NCBI RefSeq assembly: GCF_000383615.1
Contig: NZ_KB911619.1
Location: forward strand, 1-64,000
DNA length: 64,000 bases
Source: Streptomyces canus 299MFChir4.1
Lineage (GTDB): Bacteria; Actinomycetota; Actinomycetes; Streptomycetales; Streptomycetaceae
Reading direction: 5' to 3'
Both the position numbers and the translations under genes were made by a program. Of this stretch, positions 34,675 to 42,720 are shown one piece after another (position 1 is the first letter of the stretch; each line of letters starts with the position of its first letter). The notes below the pieces were generated by a model. It saw nothing but the letters and a program-made list of their open reading frames with translations, searched no databases and was not told the origin of the DNA.

Positions 34675-36765
34675 ATGAAGCGACCGCTCGATTACCCGCC
34701 CACCCGCACCGGACACGCGCAGGAGACCGTATCCGGCGTCAGCTTCCCCGACCCCTACCGCTGGCTGGAGGAGGACACCGACGAGACCCAGGCATGGCAG
34801 CAGGCGCAGAACCGGCTCACCGACGAGAACGTGCGGGACTGGCCGCACTTCGAGCGCCTGCGGCAGCTGGTCGACCACTGCGCCGCCGACGGCAACGGCT
34901 CCCCCCACTGGATGACCGATCCCACCCCGGTGTTCGCCGGCGGGCGCTGGTTCCGCCTCGACCGCTCGGCCGGGGACGGCGGCCCCGACTACCCGGACGC
35001 CGCCGTGGTCAGGGTCTGCGACACCCTGGAGGAAGCGGGCAAGGTCGTGTACGACCCCCGCAGCGACGGCGCACACGCGGTCTTCTGGATCGCCCCCTCC
35101 CCGGACGGCACGATGGTCCTCACCGGGGTTTGCACGGACGGCGGAGAGCAGGGCGAATTCCGCCTGTACGCCACCGACACCGGCGAACTCCTGCCGGACG
35201 CCATCCCGCACCGCTGCCACGGCCTTCTGGTAGTTCCGCAGTGGACGCCCGACAGCGCCGGCTTCTTCTACACCGCCGCCGACCCGGCAGGCGACGCCTA
35301 CTCCTTCCCCGTCTACTACCACCGCGTCGGCGCCGGGGCCCCTCCCGCCCCGGAGGCGGTGGATGCCCCCGACATCCCCCTCGTGCAGGTGGACCCGGCC
35401 GGCAGGTACGCGGTCGCCACCAGCGTGTTCGCCTTGCCGCGCTACGTCTGCGAACTCCCGGAGCGCGCCTGGCGCCCCTTCGTGCAGGACGTCGACGCCA
35501 TCGTCGTCGGCGTGATCGACGGCGACCGCTACCTCGCCGTCACCAACCACGGCGCACCCCGCGGCCGGCTGGTGTCCATCCCCTTCGACAGCACCACCCC
35601 CGGCGACCCCGCCACCTGGCAGGAGATCGTGCCGGAGTCGCAGCGGGTGCTCAGCCATGTTCGGGTCGTCGGCGAGCAGTTGGCCGTCTCCGGCTCGGTG
35701 GACACCGAGGCCAGAGCCTGGATCTTCGACCGCGACGGCACAGAGCTGGAGGAGGTGCCGCTGTCCGGCCCGGGCGCCTTCCCCAACGACGCCCTGTCGC
35801 ACAACGCGCTCACCCCCGACGGTCACCCCGACGAGTTCGTCTTTCTCCACTCCACCCCGCTGACCTCCCCGGGCCTGTACCGCTACCGGCCGGGCACCGG
35901 GCACATCGAGACGCTGCGGCCGCCGCGGACTGAACTGCCCGGTGCCACCGTGTCGCTGCGCTGGGCTTCCTCCGCCGACGGCACGCAGGTGCCGTACCAC
36001 CTGATCCTGCCCGCGGGCGCCGACGGCACCGAGCCGCTGCCAACCCTCATCACCGCCTACGGCGGCGGGCGGGTGGCCTGGCCGCCGCAGTACCCGGGTC
36101 CGCTGGCCGCCTTCGTCGCTTCCGGCGGCGCCCTGGTCCTCTCGCACCAGCGCGGCGGCAGCGACCTGGGCAGCGACTGGGCCGACGCCGGACGCCTCGA
36201 CCGCAAGCAGAACAGCTTCGACGATCTCTACGCCGTCGCCGAGCACCTGCTGTCCACCGGCGTCACCACCACCGGCCGGCTGGCGGTCACGGGGTGGAGC
36301 AACGGCGGCATCATGGCGTGCGCGGCCTACGTCCAGCGCCCCGAGCTGTGGGCGGCCGTGGTGGCCCAGTGCCCCATCCTCGACCTGGTCATGGCGCACC
36401 GTGACCCGTACGGAAAGTTCGCCGTCCCCGCTGAGTTCGGCGGCTTCGACACCTCTGAGGAGGTCCACCACCTGGCACGGATGTCGGCGTATCAGAGAGT
36501 CGAGGAGGGCGTCCGCTACCCCTGGCTCTACGTCCACGCCGGCGCCGCCGACACCGCGTGCCGGCCGGGTCAGATCCGCAAGGGCGTCGCACGCATCCAG
36601 GCGGCCGCCGACCCCGACACCCCGGTCCTCACCCGCATCTGGGACGGCGTCGGCCACGGCCTGTCGACCCGCCGCTCCGAGGCGGTCTTGCACACGGCCT
36701 ACTGGCTGTCCTTCCTCATGCGGCGACTCGCCATGACCCCGCCCGCTGCAAGCGCGGGCCCCTGA
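34675..36765 (+). CDS. prolyl oligopeptidase-family peptidase (S9A)
   Basis: A 696-residue enzyme. FPDPYRWLEEDTDETQAW is the typical prolyl-oligopeptidase lead. The propeller runs to about 430. The catalytic domain has Ser542 in GWSNGG (usually GGSNGG), Asp626 in GAADTACRP (where HGDHDDRV-type sequence is usual) and His661 in GVGHGL. The changed Ser and Asp loops could alter specificity for Pro. Cytoplasmic. AGGAG lies 10 bases upstream. Last gene of the FAD oxidase operon; IS630 debris follows at once, so any fourth gene may have been lost. A large antisense ORF here is a shadow. Confidence 0.88.
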   Translation: MKRPLDYPPTRTGHAQETVSGVSFPDPYRWLEEDTDETQAWQQAQNRLTDENVRDWPHFERLRQLVDHCAADGNGSPHWMTDPTPVFAGGRWFRLDRSAGDGGPDYPDAAVVRVCDTLEEAGKVVYDPRSDGAHAVFWIAPSPDGTMVLTGVCTDGGEQGEFRLYATDTGELLPDAIPHRCHGLLVVPQWTPDSAGFFYTAADPAGDAYSFPVYYHRVGAGAPPAPEAVDAPDIPLVQVDPAGRYAVATSVFALPRYVCELPERAWRPFVQDVDAIVVGVIDGDRYLAVTNHGAPRGRLVSIPFDSTTPGDPATWQEIVPESQRVLSHVRVVGEQLAVSGSVDTEARAWIFDRDGTELEEVPLSGPGAFPNDALSHNALTPDGHPDEFVFLHSTPLTSPGLYRYRPGTGHIETLRPPRTELPGATVSLRWASSADGTQVPYHLILPAGADGTEPLPTLITAYGGGRVAWPPQYPGPLAAFVASGGALVLSHQRGGSDLGSDWADAGRLDRKQNSFDDLYAVAEHLLSTGVTTTGRLAVTGWSNGGIMACAAYVQRPELWAAVVAQCPILDLVMAHRDPYGKFAVPAEFGGFDTSEEVHHLARMSAYQRVEEGVRYPWLYVHAGAADTACRPGQIRKGVARIQAAADPDTPVLTRIWDGVGHGLSTRRSEAVLHTAYWLSFLMRRLAMTPPAASAGP

Positions 36766-36789
36766 GATTCCAGCCAACAGCGGCATTGG

Positions 36790-37390
36790 GCTTGCCGTCG
36801 CCAGCGGTTCGCCGCGGAGAGGGCACGGGTGGCCACGCTGATCGGCAGGAAGTTCCACGTCTCCTACAGCGTCTCGGGCGCAACGAGGTTGAGTGGAGGT
36901 AAAAGGGCCCGGGCGGCCTGCGGGGGTTAATCTGCTTCGAGGACGAGGCGGGCTTCACCCGCAGGCCGCCCAAAGGTCGCACCTGGGGCCGGCGTGGCCA
37001 CACCCCGGTCGTCACCGTAAGCGGACGACGCTCGGGACGCCTGTCGGTGGCCGGGCTGATCGCCTGGCGCCGGGCTTCCCGCACCCGGCTGTGCCACCGT
37101 TTGCTCACCCATCCCGCGGGCAAAGGGTCTCCAAGACGATGCAGGAACTGGTTGCCGAACGTGAGTGGCTGACGGTGTTCCTGCTTCCCGCGTACTCACC
37201 CGATCTGAACCCGGTCGAAGGTGTGTGGGCACACGTCAAACGCAGCCTGGTCAACCTCGCCGTCGTCGCCCTCGACCGTCTGGAGCGGCTCGTGCGCAAC
37301 CGGCTCAAACGCCTGCGGTACCGACCTGACTCCCTCGACGGGCTCATAGCCGGGACCGGTCTGCCCCTGGACACCCCCATATCACCGTAA
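36790..37390 (+). pseudogene. IS630-family transposase remnant
   Basis: RVATLIGRKFHVSYSVSGA is followed after a deletion by ICFEDEAGFTRRPPKGRTWG, PVVTVSGRRSGRLSVAGLIA, then after a shift near 37120 by LLPAYSPDLNPVEGVWAHVK and SLVNLAVVALDRLERLV to a stop. The first DDE motif (FEDE) and the last (PDLNPVE) remain, but the middle is lost or shifted. The N-terminal DNA-binding part is absent. It follows the S9 operon directly. Confidence 0.75.
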
Positions 37391-37419
37391 CGAGCCGAGA
37401 TCAGTAGCGGTCTCCCTCT

Positions 37420-37765
37420 AGCGGAAACGCCAAGCCGTCACCAAGCTCGCCGCCCACGTGGTCGACCACCACGGCCGGCCCAGCCCCTGCTCCGACACCA
37501 CCTACGAGCCGCGGCCGGTCGCCGTCCCCTACGACGGATGCACCGAACCCAGCAACGTCAAAGCCGGAGGCAACTCCTACCCCATCCGTTTCCAATGCGT
37601 CGGCTGCGGCTTCTACCGGCCCGGCCCCTCCTGCCTCCCCGCCTTCGAGCAGCGCATCAACGAACTACGCGCCGACTGCGAAAGCGCCACCGCCATGGAC
37701 GCCGCCGACTTCGTCATCACCGCCCTCACCGCCCAGATCACCGCCTTCGTGGTCCTCGTCAGTCG
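37420..37765 (+). pseudogene. tyrosine-integrase-type C-terminal fragment
   Basis: One frame reads KLAAHVVDHHGRPSPCSDTT, PYDGCTEPSNVKAGGNSYPI, RFQCVGCGFYRPGPSCLPAF and INELRADCESATAMDAADFV. The Cys pairs (YDGC and CVGC) and the tail match the C-terminal end of actinomycete phage-type integrases. The catalytic domain is missing. The frame runs on without a stop into the flavin reductase gene, but the promoter of that gene lies between, so this is an accident of insertion. Confidence 0.55.
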
Positions 37766-37771
37766 ATGTTC

Positions 37772-37822
37772 AGCATGCTTGCATCAATGCGTGCGTTGCT
37801 TATATTATGTCAGCATGCTTAC
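37772..37822 (+). promoter_or_regulatory. leaderless promoter of the flavin reductase with two MarR-type operators
   Basis: AGCATGCT occurs at 37772-37779 and again at 37812-37819. The centres are 40 bases apart, four helical turns. Between them lie TTGCAT (37779-37784) and TATATT (37801-37806) with a 16-base spacer, a good sigma-70-type promoter. The start codon ATG (37815) is only 9 bases after the -10 box, so the mRNA probably has no leader. One operator touches the -35 and the other covers the transcription start. Confidence 0.6.
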
Positions 37823-38294
37823 ATCACGCCAGTTCCGGTCCGTCCTAGGGAATTTCCCCAGCGGGATTGCGGCGATCACCTCGCTCGATGCGGAGGGGAG
37901 AGCGGTGGGCATGGCGGTTTCGTCGTTTACGTCGGTCTCGCTCGACCCACCGCTGGTCGCGTTTCTGCCTGGCAAGGCGTCCGCCACGTTCCCCGCCATA
38001 GCCAGGCGCGGCACCTTCTGTGCCAACGTTCTAGCCGCTGGTCAGGAAGATGTCTGCCGAGCCCTGGCGGTGTCCGGCGGAGATAAGTTCGCCAATCTGA
38101 GCTGGCAACCCGGGCCCCACGGCAATCCGGTTCTCGAAGGGGTCGTGGCCTGGATCGACTGCACGATCGAGGCGGTACACGACGCGGGCGATCACCACAT
38201 CGTCATCGGCCGCGTCGATGATCTGGCGGCCGACGCCACGGCGGACCCGCTGCTGTTCTTCCGAAGTCAATACCACCAACTCGCGGCTGCCTGA
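37815..38294 (+). CDS. flavin reductase (FMN-binding, HpaC-like)
   Basis: A 159-residue NAD(P)H:flavin reductase. FRSVLGNFPSGIAAITSLDA, GMAVSSFTSVSLDPPLVAFL and RGTFCANVLAAGQEDVCRAL are the flavin-binding motifs; VVAWIDCTIEAVHDAGDHHI and IGRVDDL close the barrel. Such enzymes supply free reduced FMN or FAD to a two-component monooxygenase, here most likely the LLM-type enzyme at 42721-43746. It shares the AGCATGCT operator with the rest of the central cluster. Start codon set by family alignment and by the promoter just upstream; no ribosome site, as expected for leaderless mRNA. Confidence 0.85.
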   Translation: MLTSRQFRSVLGNFPSGIAAITSLDAEGRAVGMAVSSFTSVSLDPPLVAFLPGKASATFPAIARRGTFCANVLAAGQEDVCRALAVSGGDKFANLSWQPGPHGNPVLEGVVAWIDCTIEAVHDAGDHHIVIGRVDDLAADATADPLLFFRSQYHQLAAA

Positions 38295-38314
38295 GCATCA
38301 CCCGACGACCCGTT

Positions 38315-38700
38315 GTGGGGCCATCCCTAGACTCCGGTCTTGCCCCGACAGGTGGCCGGGCCGCGTCATTGTTTGACCTGGTGGATGCAGCGTTCGACGG
38401 AGTTCCGCTGCCCATGGACCGCGCGAGGCGAGTACGCCTTGCCGGCCTGCCCGCCGGCCTTCTTTCGGGACGCATCCTGGACGGACGCCGGTGCATCACC
38501 GGTCTTGGCCTGGAATGAGGACGAAAACCGTAGTCGGCAGCGGACGTTGACCGTAAGAGGGCGGTGGTCCTGCTGGACGGCTCCCTCATACGCCCTCGCC
38601 GTCGCTCGGCGTCATCGCCGACCTGGGATTCATCGGCCACAACGATGGCCCTCCTGACGCCTACGCACACCAGACAGGTCGGCGTGCCATTTTCGCGACG
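38315..38700. other. debris of IS5-type transposases
   Basis: On the minus strand near 38330-38420: QRNSVERCIHQVKQ, a stop, RGPATCRGKT, which matches the C-terminal RNxVERCFNxLKQWR motif of IS5 transposases. On the plus strand near 38560-38670: LLDGSLI and LGVIADLGFIGHND, which resemble another DDE transposase. Nothing intact. This separates the flavin reductase gene from the operon it probably serves. Confidence 0.4.
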
Positions 38701-38745
38701 CATGGGTCTCTTTGGGGCCGCGCTCATGCGAGGCCCATGACGCGA

Positions 38746-39048
38746 TCAGACGGTCAGGACGAGCTTGCCCTGGAGGTGGCCGCTGTCGAGCAGTCGGTGC
38801 GCGTCGGCGACACGCTCGAGCGGGAACGTCTGGTGCACGTGGATCCGGAGTCTGCCCTGTATACCGAGTTCGACGAGACCTCGCAGGGCGACCGGATCGG
38901 GGTCGACAGCAATGCCGTTGAAACGCATGCCGGCCGCGTCGTACTTGGCGGCGAGTTCCGAACTCTCCTCGGCTGCCACGGTCACGAGATGACCGCCTGG
39001 GCAGAGCACGTCGAGCGACCGCTCGACGGTTTCGCCGCCGCAGGGCCC
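38746..39048 (-). pseudogene. MDR-family oxidoreductase C-terminal fragment
   Basis: About 100 residues: ERSLDVLCPGGHLVTVAAEE, FNGIAVDPDPVALRGLVELG, IQGRLRIHVHQTFPLERVAD and AHRLLDSGHLQGKLVLTV to a stop. That is the last third of a zinc-free quinone reductase. At 39048 it changes abruptly into a divergent regulator fragment. The N-terminal two thirds and start are missing. Confidence 0.75.
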
Positions 39049-39049
39049 G

Positions 39050-39311
39050 GTGTGCCATGGCAAGCTGATCGAGTTGATCGGCGGCATCTCCCGCAAGATG
39101 CTCACCCAGACGCTCAAACGCTGAGGCGCACGGACCTCATCAAACGCCACGCCTACGCCGAAGTGCCGCCCCGCGTCGAGTAAAAACTCTCCTTGCTCGG
39201 GGCGGCGTTGATCGATCCGATCCACATGCTGACGGAGTGGGCGAGGACGAATGGCGAAGCAGCGCTCGATGCGCTCGACGCCGGCCCCGAGCCGGCCACC
39301 CATGGGGACTG
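39050..39311 (+). pseudogene. HxlR-family regulator C-terminal fragment
   Basis: ELIGGISRKMLTQTLKR, a one-base deletion, RTDLIKRHAYAEVPPRVE, a TAA stop where a Tyr codon is expected, then KLSLLGAALIDPIHMLTEWA and a final stop at 39311. This is the HxlR winged helix and tail. Its 5' end is lost at the junction with the MDR fragment on the opposite strand. Confidence 0.75.
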
Positions 39312-39531
39312 AGGCCTCCGCCGGGGCATCGCCTATCCTCTCGACCGCCACTCGGTGTCGGCCCAGCCGCGTTCGGTCTGCAGGTTTTCGATGCATCAGA
39401 AGATCTGCTGCACCGACGCGATATCTCCGTCTGCACCCGAACGCAGCCGGGTGCGCGGTCCGTGGTTTGTGTGCGGCGAGGACGCGGTCAGGCCGATGCG
39501 CGCATTGTGCCGGGACGTTGTGCCGGTCCGC

Positions 39532-40125
39532 CTACTCGGGCTTGGCGCCGAAGAAGGTCGTGTCGTCCAACGCGAGGACCAGGGACAGTAGTGCGCCCGC
39601 GTAGCTGTACTCCCGCATTCCCATGAACTGGCCGGAGACCAGCGGCGTGAAGGTGGACTCGCCGGGGCCGATGACCGGGCCCCGTGCGGTCGTCGCCGAT
39701 GCCTTGATGTTGGCGAAGTGCACCTCGACCACCGGTTTGCCGGTGTCGTAGAGAGCGAAGGGGACCGAGTGGCTGGTGGTGGTCAGCCCGGCTGGATTGA
39801 CGATGTATCCGTCCACCCGGTCGCTCGATTCGTGGATGTACTCGAGGATGTCGCCCTCATGGTTCGACAGGAACCGTTCCACTACGACGCCGAGCCGGGC
39901 ACCCCAGTCCAGGACGAACTCCTTGAGGCCCTCGGCGGATGCGTTGGGGCCGTACATCCGCTTGTTTCGCCGTGCGAGATTGGAGACGTTCGGGCCGTCG
40001 ATCACGGCGATTGTGTAGCGCTGGTCGCTTGTTCGCAGTCCTGCGATGGCAGACGTACCTGTCGTCACTTTGTCGGCTCGCTTTCGTGTTGTGCGTTCCA
40101 GGTGTGGGGCGTCATGGATGCTCAC
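39532..40125 (-). CDS. type II 3-dehydroquinase-like protein, altered active site
   Basis: A 197-residue protein with the AroQ fold. Asn46 in IDGPN, Arg53 and Tyr58 in ARRNKRMYG, SNHEGDILEYIHE, Asn110 in IVNPAG, Glu134 and His136 in VEVHFAN all match catalytic or binding residues of type II dehydroquinases. The His of the LTHTS motif is Thr here (LTTTS, 114-118), and the Arg-rich lid (EEFRRHS) is replaced by ATTARGP. It also carries about 37 extra N-terminal residues. It probably acts on a related but different cyclic substrate. The start codon overlaps the stop of the upstream lyase-like gene (ATGA), so the two are translated together. Last gene of the operon. Confidence 0.75.
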   Translation of the reverse strand: MSIHDAPHLERTTRKRADKVTTGTSAIAGLRTSDQRYTIAVIDGPNVSNLARRNKRMYGPNASAEGLKEFVLDWGARLGVVVERFLSNHEGDILEYIHESSDRVDGYIVNPAGLTTTSHSVPFALYDTGKPVVEVHFANIKASATTARGPVIGPGESTFTPLVSGQFMGMREYSYAGALLSLVLALDDTTFFGAKPE

Positions 40126-41084
40126 CAGGAGAAGGTCAGTGCCGCCGGCTTGTGTGCCGTGGTGGGCACGGGGCCGACGTGTCGGACGAAGCCCAGGCCG
40201 GGAACTCCGGCGTTCTCAAGCCAGTTGGCCGTGTCGACGAGGGCGGCGAGGTCGGTGTCGGTGTCGTAGCCGGCCAGTTCGAGGGCCTGGACGGCGTCCT
40301 CGGTGCAGACCCCGCCACCGCGCTGGCCCGGCATCGCGGGATGGCCGCCGCTGCCGGCGAGGGAGACGTCGATCGTGCCCACACCGAGAGCGGCGAGTTC
40401 CAGGACGTTCGCGATGCCGAGGCCTCGGCTGTCGTGGACCTGGACGGTCACCGACCGGAGGGGCACGTACTGAGACGCGGTTTCGAGCAACTCGCGGATC
40501 TGGGGCGGGGCGGCGTAGCCGAAGGAGTCGGCCAGGATCCACTTGACCACGCCGATGTCGACGAGCCGGCGGGCCAGTGGCTCCAGTTCGGCCGGGCCGC
40601 GGGCGGGGCCGGCGGGGCCGCCCCACGCGAAGATGACGTAGGTGCTCAAGGTGATGTCGAGGTCCGCGGCCACGGAGGCGAGGCGTTCGAGTTCGACGAG
40701 GGAGTCGGCGGTGCTGCGCCCGATGTTGGCGCGGGCGAAGTCCTCGTCCGCCGAGAGCAGGAAGGCGGCGGAGTCGGCGCCCGCGGCGGCGGCGGCGCGC
40801 AGACCTCGTTCGTTGCCGATGCAGCAACCGAGTGTCAGGTCGGGTATCGCGCGCATGGCGGCGAACACGTCGGCGGCGTCGGCGAGCCCGGGAACGAGGT
40901 CGGGGCGCACGAACGAGGACAGTTCGAAGTCCTGGATCCCGGCGCTGACGAGGCGTTGCACGAGTTCGATCTTCAGGCTTGTCGGTGCCTGGTGCGCCTG
41001 GAAGGTGAGCCTGGGTGTGATCTCGCGCAGCCGGACGATGGGCCGGGGCGTGGTGCCGGGTGATGGGGGAGGAGGTGGTGTCAT
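40122..41084 (-). CDS. HMG-CoA lyase-like protein lacking usual metal ligands
   Basis: A 320-residue TIM-barrel protein of the DRE-TIM family. KIELVQRLVSAGIQDFELSS, FVRPDLVPGLADAADVF and VKWILADSFGYAAPPQI align with HMG-CoA lyase. The catalytic RD pair is PRLTFQ (23-29; Asp lost), the metal pair HxH is QVHD (215-218; first His lost), the Cys loop GGCPYA is GGHPAM, and the GNxATED Asn is Gly (GGVCTED). It therefore cannot use the standard Mg site unchanged. AAGGAGA precedes the ATG at 41084. Between the acyl-CoA ligase and the dehydroquinase-like gene; it may cleave a C-C bond of an acyl-CoA by another route. Confidence 0.75.
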   Translation of the reverse strand: MTPPPPPSPGTTPRPIVRLREITPRLTFQAHQAPTSLKIELVQRLVSAGIQDFELSSFVRPDLVPGLADAADVFAAMRAIPDLTLGCCIGNERGLRAAAAAGADSAAFLLSADEDFARANIGRSTADSLVELERLASVAADLDITLSTYVIFAWGGPAGPARGPAELEPLARRLVDIGVVKWILADSFGYAAPPQIRELLETASQYVPLRSVTVQVHDSRGLGIANVLELAALGVGTIDVSLAGSGGHPAMPGQRGGGVCTEDAVQALELAGYDTDTDLAALVDTANWLENAGVPGLGFVRHVGPVPTTAHKPAALTFSW

Positions 41085-41107
41085 CGACGTGTCTCCTTCG
41101 GCTGGGG

Positions 41108-42718
41108 TCAGCGGTGGCGGGTGGGGGTCAGGCCGGCGGCTTCGGCGTCCCAGTCGTCGTCGGTGAGCCCGGTCTTCCTCAGCGCCGCCTTGCGGATCTT
41201 GCCGGTGGGGGTGGCGGGCATGGCGTCGACGAGGCGGTAGTAGCGGGGCACCATGAAGTGCGGCATGGACCGGTCGCAGTGCGTGAAGAGGTCCTTCAGG
41301 TCGAGTTCGGCGTTGTCGGCGACCTGGACGACGGCCATGACCTCCTGCTCGCCGAGGTCGGAGGCCACCCCGATCGCGGCGGCCGCGGACACGGCGGGAT
41401 GAGTGAGCAGGACGGCCTCGACCTCCTGGGAGGACACGTTCTCGCCGCGGCGCCGCAGAGCATCCTTCTTGCGGTCGACGAAGTAGAAGTAGCCGTCCTC
41501 GTCGGTGTAGCCGAGGTCTCCGGTGTGCCACCACAGATCGCGGGAGGTCTCCAGGGTGGCGTCGGGCTGGTGGTGGTAGCCGGAGAACATGATGTGCGGA
41601 ACGCGGGGCCGGTACACGATCTCCCCGACCTGCCGGGGCGGCAGTGGGAAGCCGAGGTCGTCGTGGACCTCAAGGAGGGTCGTGGCCGACGGGACGCCGA
41701 TGGAGCCGATTTTGCGTTGCCGTAGGGGATTCCAGGTGATCGTCTTGATCTCGGTGAGGCCGTAGCCCTCGACGACATGCACTCCGAAGCGTTCCTCGAC
41801 CGCGGCCAGGACCGGTGGTGGAGCCGGCGCGGCGAAGACCTTACGGGCGGGATGGTCGCGGTCGCGGTCCGACGGGGGCTGGGCGAGCAGCATGGGCAGG
41901 ACGGATCCGAGGGCGTTGAACTGTGTGACCTCGTGGCGGCGAATGTCGTCCCAGAACCGGCTCGCGCTGAACCGTCGGCCGAGCACGATGGTGGCGCCGG
42001 CGGCGACGGCGTGCAGGGAGAGGTTGAACTTCGCGGCCCCGTGGAACAACGGCAGGCATGTGTAGAGCCGTTCGTCGGAGGTGGTTCCCATGGCCACGGC
42101 GAACTCGTGCGCGGCGACCACCGGCATCAGCGCCGGATAGACCGCGCCCTTGCTGCGTCCGGTGGTCCCGGAGGTCAGCATGATCGCCATCGGGTCGTCC
42201 AAGGCGACCTCGGGAAACGCCGTGGACGCGTCGCCCCGGCGGATCATGTCGTGCCAGGTGAGGATCTCGACACCGGGCAGCGACACATTGGCCGGGGCGG
42301 CGTCGGTCAGCAGCACGATCGTGCGCAGTGCGTGGGGGCGTTCCGGCAGGGTGGCGACGAGGTCGAGCAGCCCGGGCTCGGTGAGGAGGACCTGCACGTC
42401 CGTGAATCCAAGGGCGTGTTCGAGGAAGGTGCCCTTGTAGGCGGTGTTCACGGGTACCTCGACGAGGCCGGCACGGGCGATGCCGAAGAAGGCGACGAGG
42501 GTTTCGGTCCGATTGGGCAGGAATACTCCGACCGATGAGCCGGGAGCGGCTCCGAGGCCGAGCAGCCCCCGCGCCACGGCCGAGGCCGCGGCGTCCATTT
42601 CCGCATAGCTGAGTTGCTCGTCCTCAAAGAGCAGAGCCGGCTTGTCGGGGGTGCGGCGGGCGCGGTCGGCGAGCAGCCCGCCGACCGTGCCGCCTCCCAG
42701 TGATGGCAGGTCGAGCAT
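41108..42718 (-). CDS. acyl-CoA synthetase (AMP-forming, CaiC-like)
   Basis: A 536-residue adenylate-forming ligase. The phosphate loop is MLTSGTTGRSKGA; then LPLFHGAAKFN, VVEGYGLTEIKTITWNP, WWHTGDLGYTDEDGYFYFVD, the hinge RKKDALRRRGENVSSQEVE and the C-terminal PTGKIRKAALRKT with the catalytic Lys. The RRRGENVSSQEVE form is typical of crotonobetaine/carnitine-CoA ligase relatives. It activates a carboxylic acid intermediate to its CoA thioester. The ATG comes 2 bases after the stop of the LLM monooxygenase gene, so the pair is coupled. An upstream in-frame extension lies inside the LLM gene and is not real. Confidence 0.88.
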   Translation of the reverse strand: MLDLPSLGGGTVGGLLADRARRTPDKPALLFEDEQLSYAEMDAAASAVARGLLGLGAAPGSSVGVFLPNRTETLVAFFGIARAGLVEVPVNTAYKGTFLEHALGFTDVQVLLTEPGLLDLVATLPERPHALRTIVLLTDAAPANVSLPGVEILTWHDMIRRGDASTAFPEVALDDPMAIMLTSGTTGRSKGAVYPALMPVVAAHEFAVAMGTTSDERLYTCLPLFHGAAKFNLSLHAVAAGATIVLGRRFSASRFWDDIRRHEVTQFNALGSVLPMLLAQPPSDRDRDHPARKVFAAPAPPPVLAAVEERFGVHVVEGYGLTEIKTITWNPLRQRKIGSIGVPSATTLLEVHDDLGFPLPPRQVGEIVYRPRVPHIMFSGYHHQPDATLETSRDLWWHTGDLGYTDEDGYFYFVDRKKDALRRRGENVSSQEVEAVLLTHPAVSAAAAIGVASDLGEQEVMAVVQVADNAELDLKDLFTHCDRSMPHFMVPRYYRLVDAMPATPTGKIRKAALRKTGLTDDDWDAEAAGLTPTRHR

Positions 42719-42720
42719 GG

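Noticed and set aside
34288..36858. An 856-residue minus-strand ORF
   Set aside because: It is a GC-rich shadow of the two S9 peptidase genes, which have complete catalytic triads on the plus strand.
39532..40125. A housekeeping aroQ gene of the shikimate pathway
   Set aside because: The LTHTS His and the Arg lid are changed, and the context is a MarR-controlled catabolic-type cluster.
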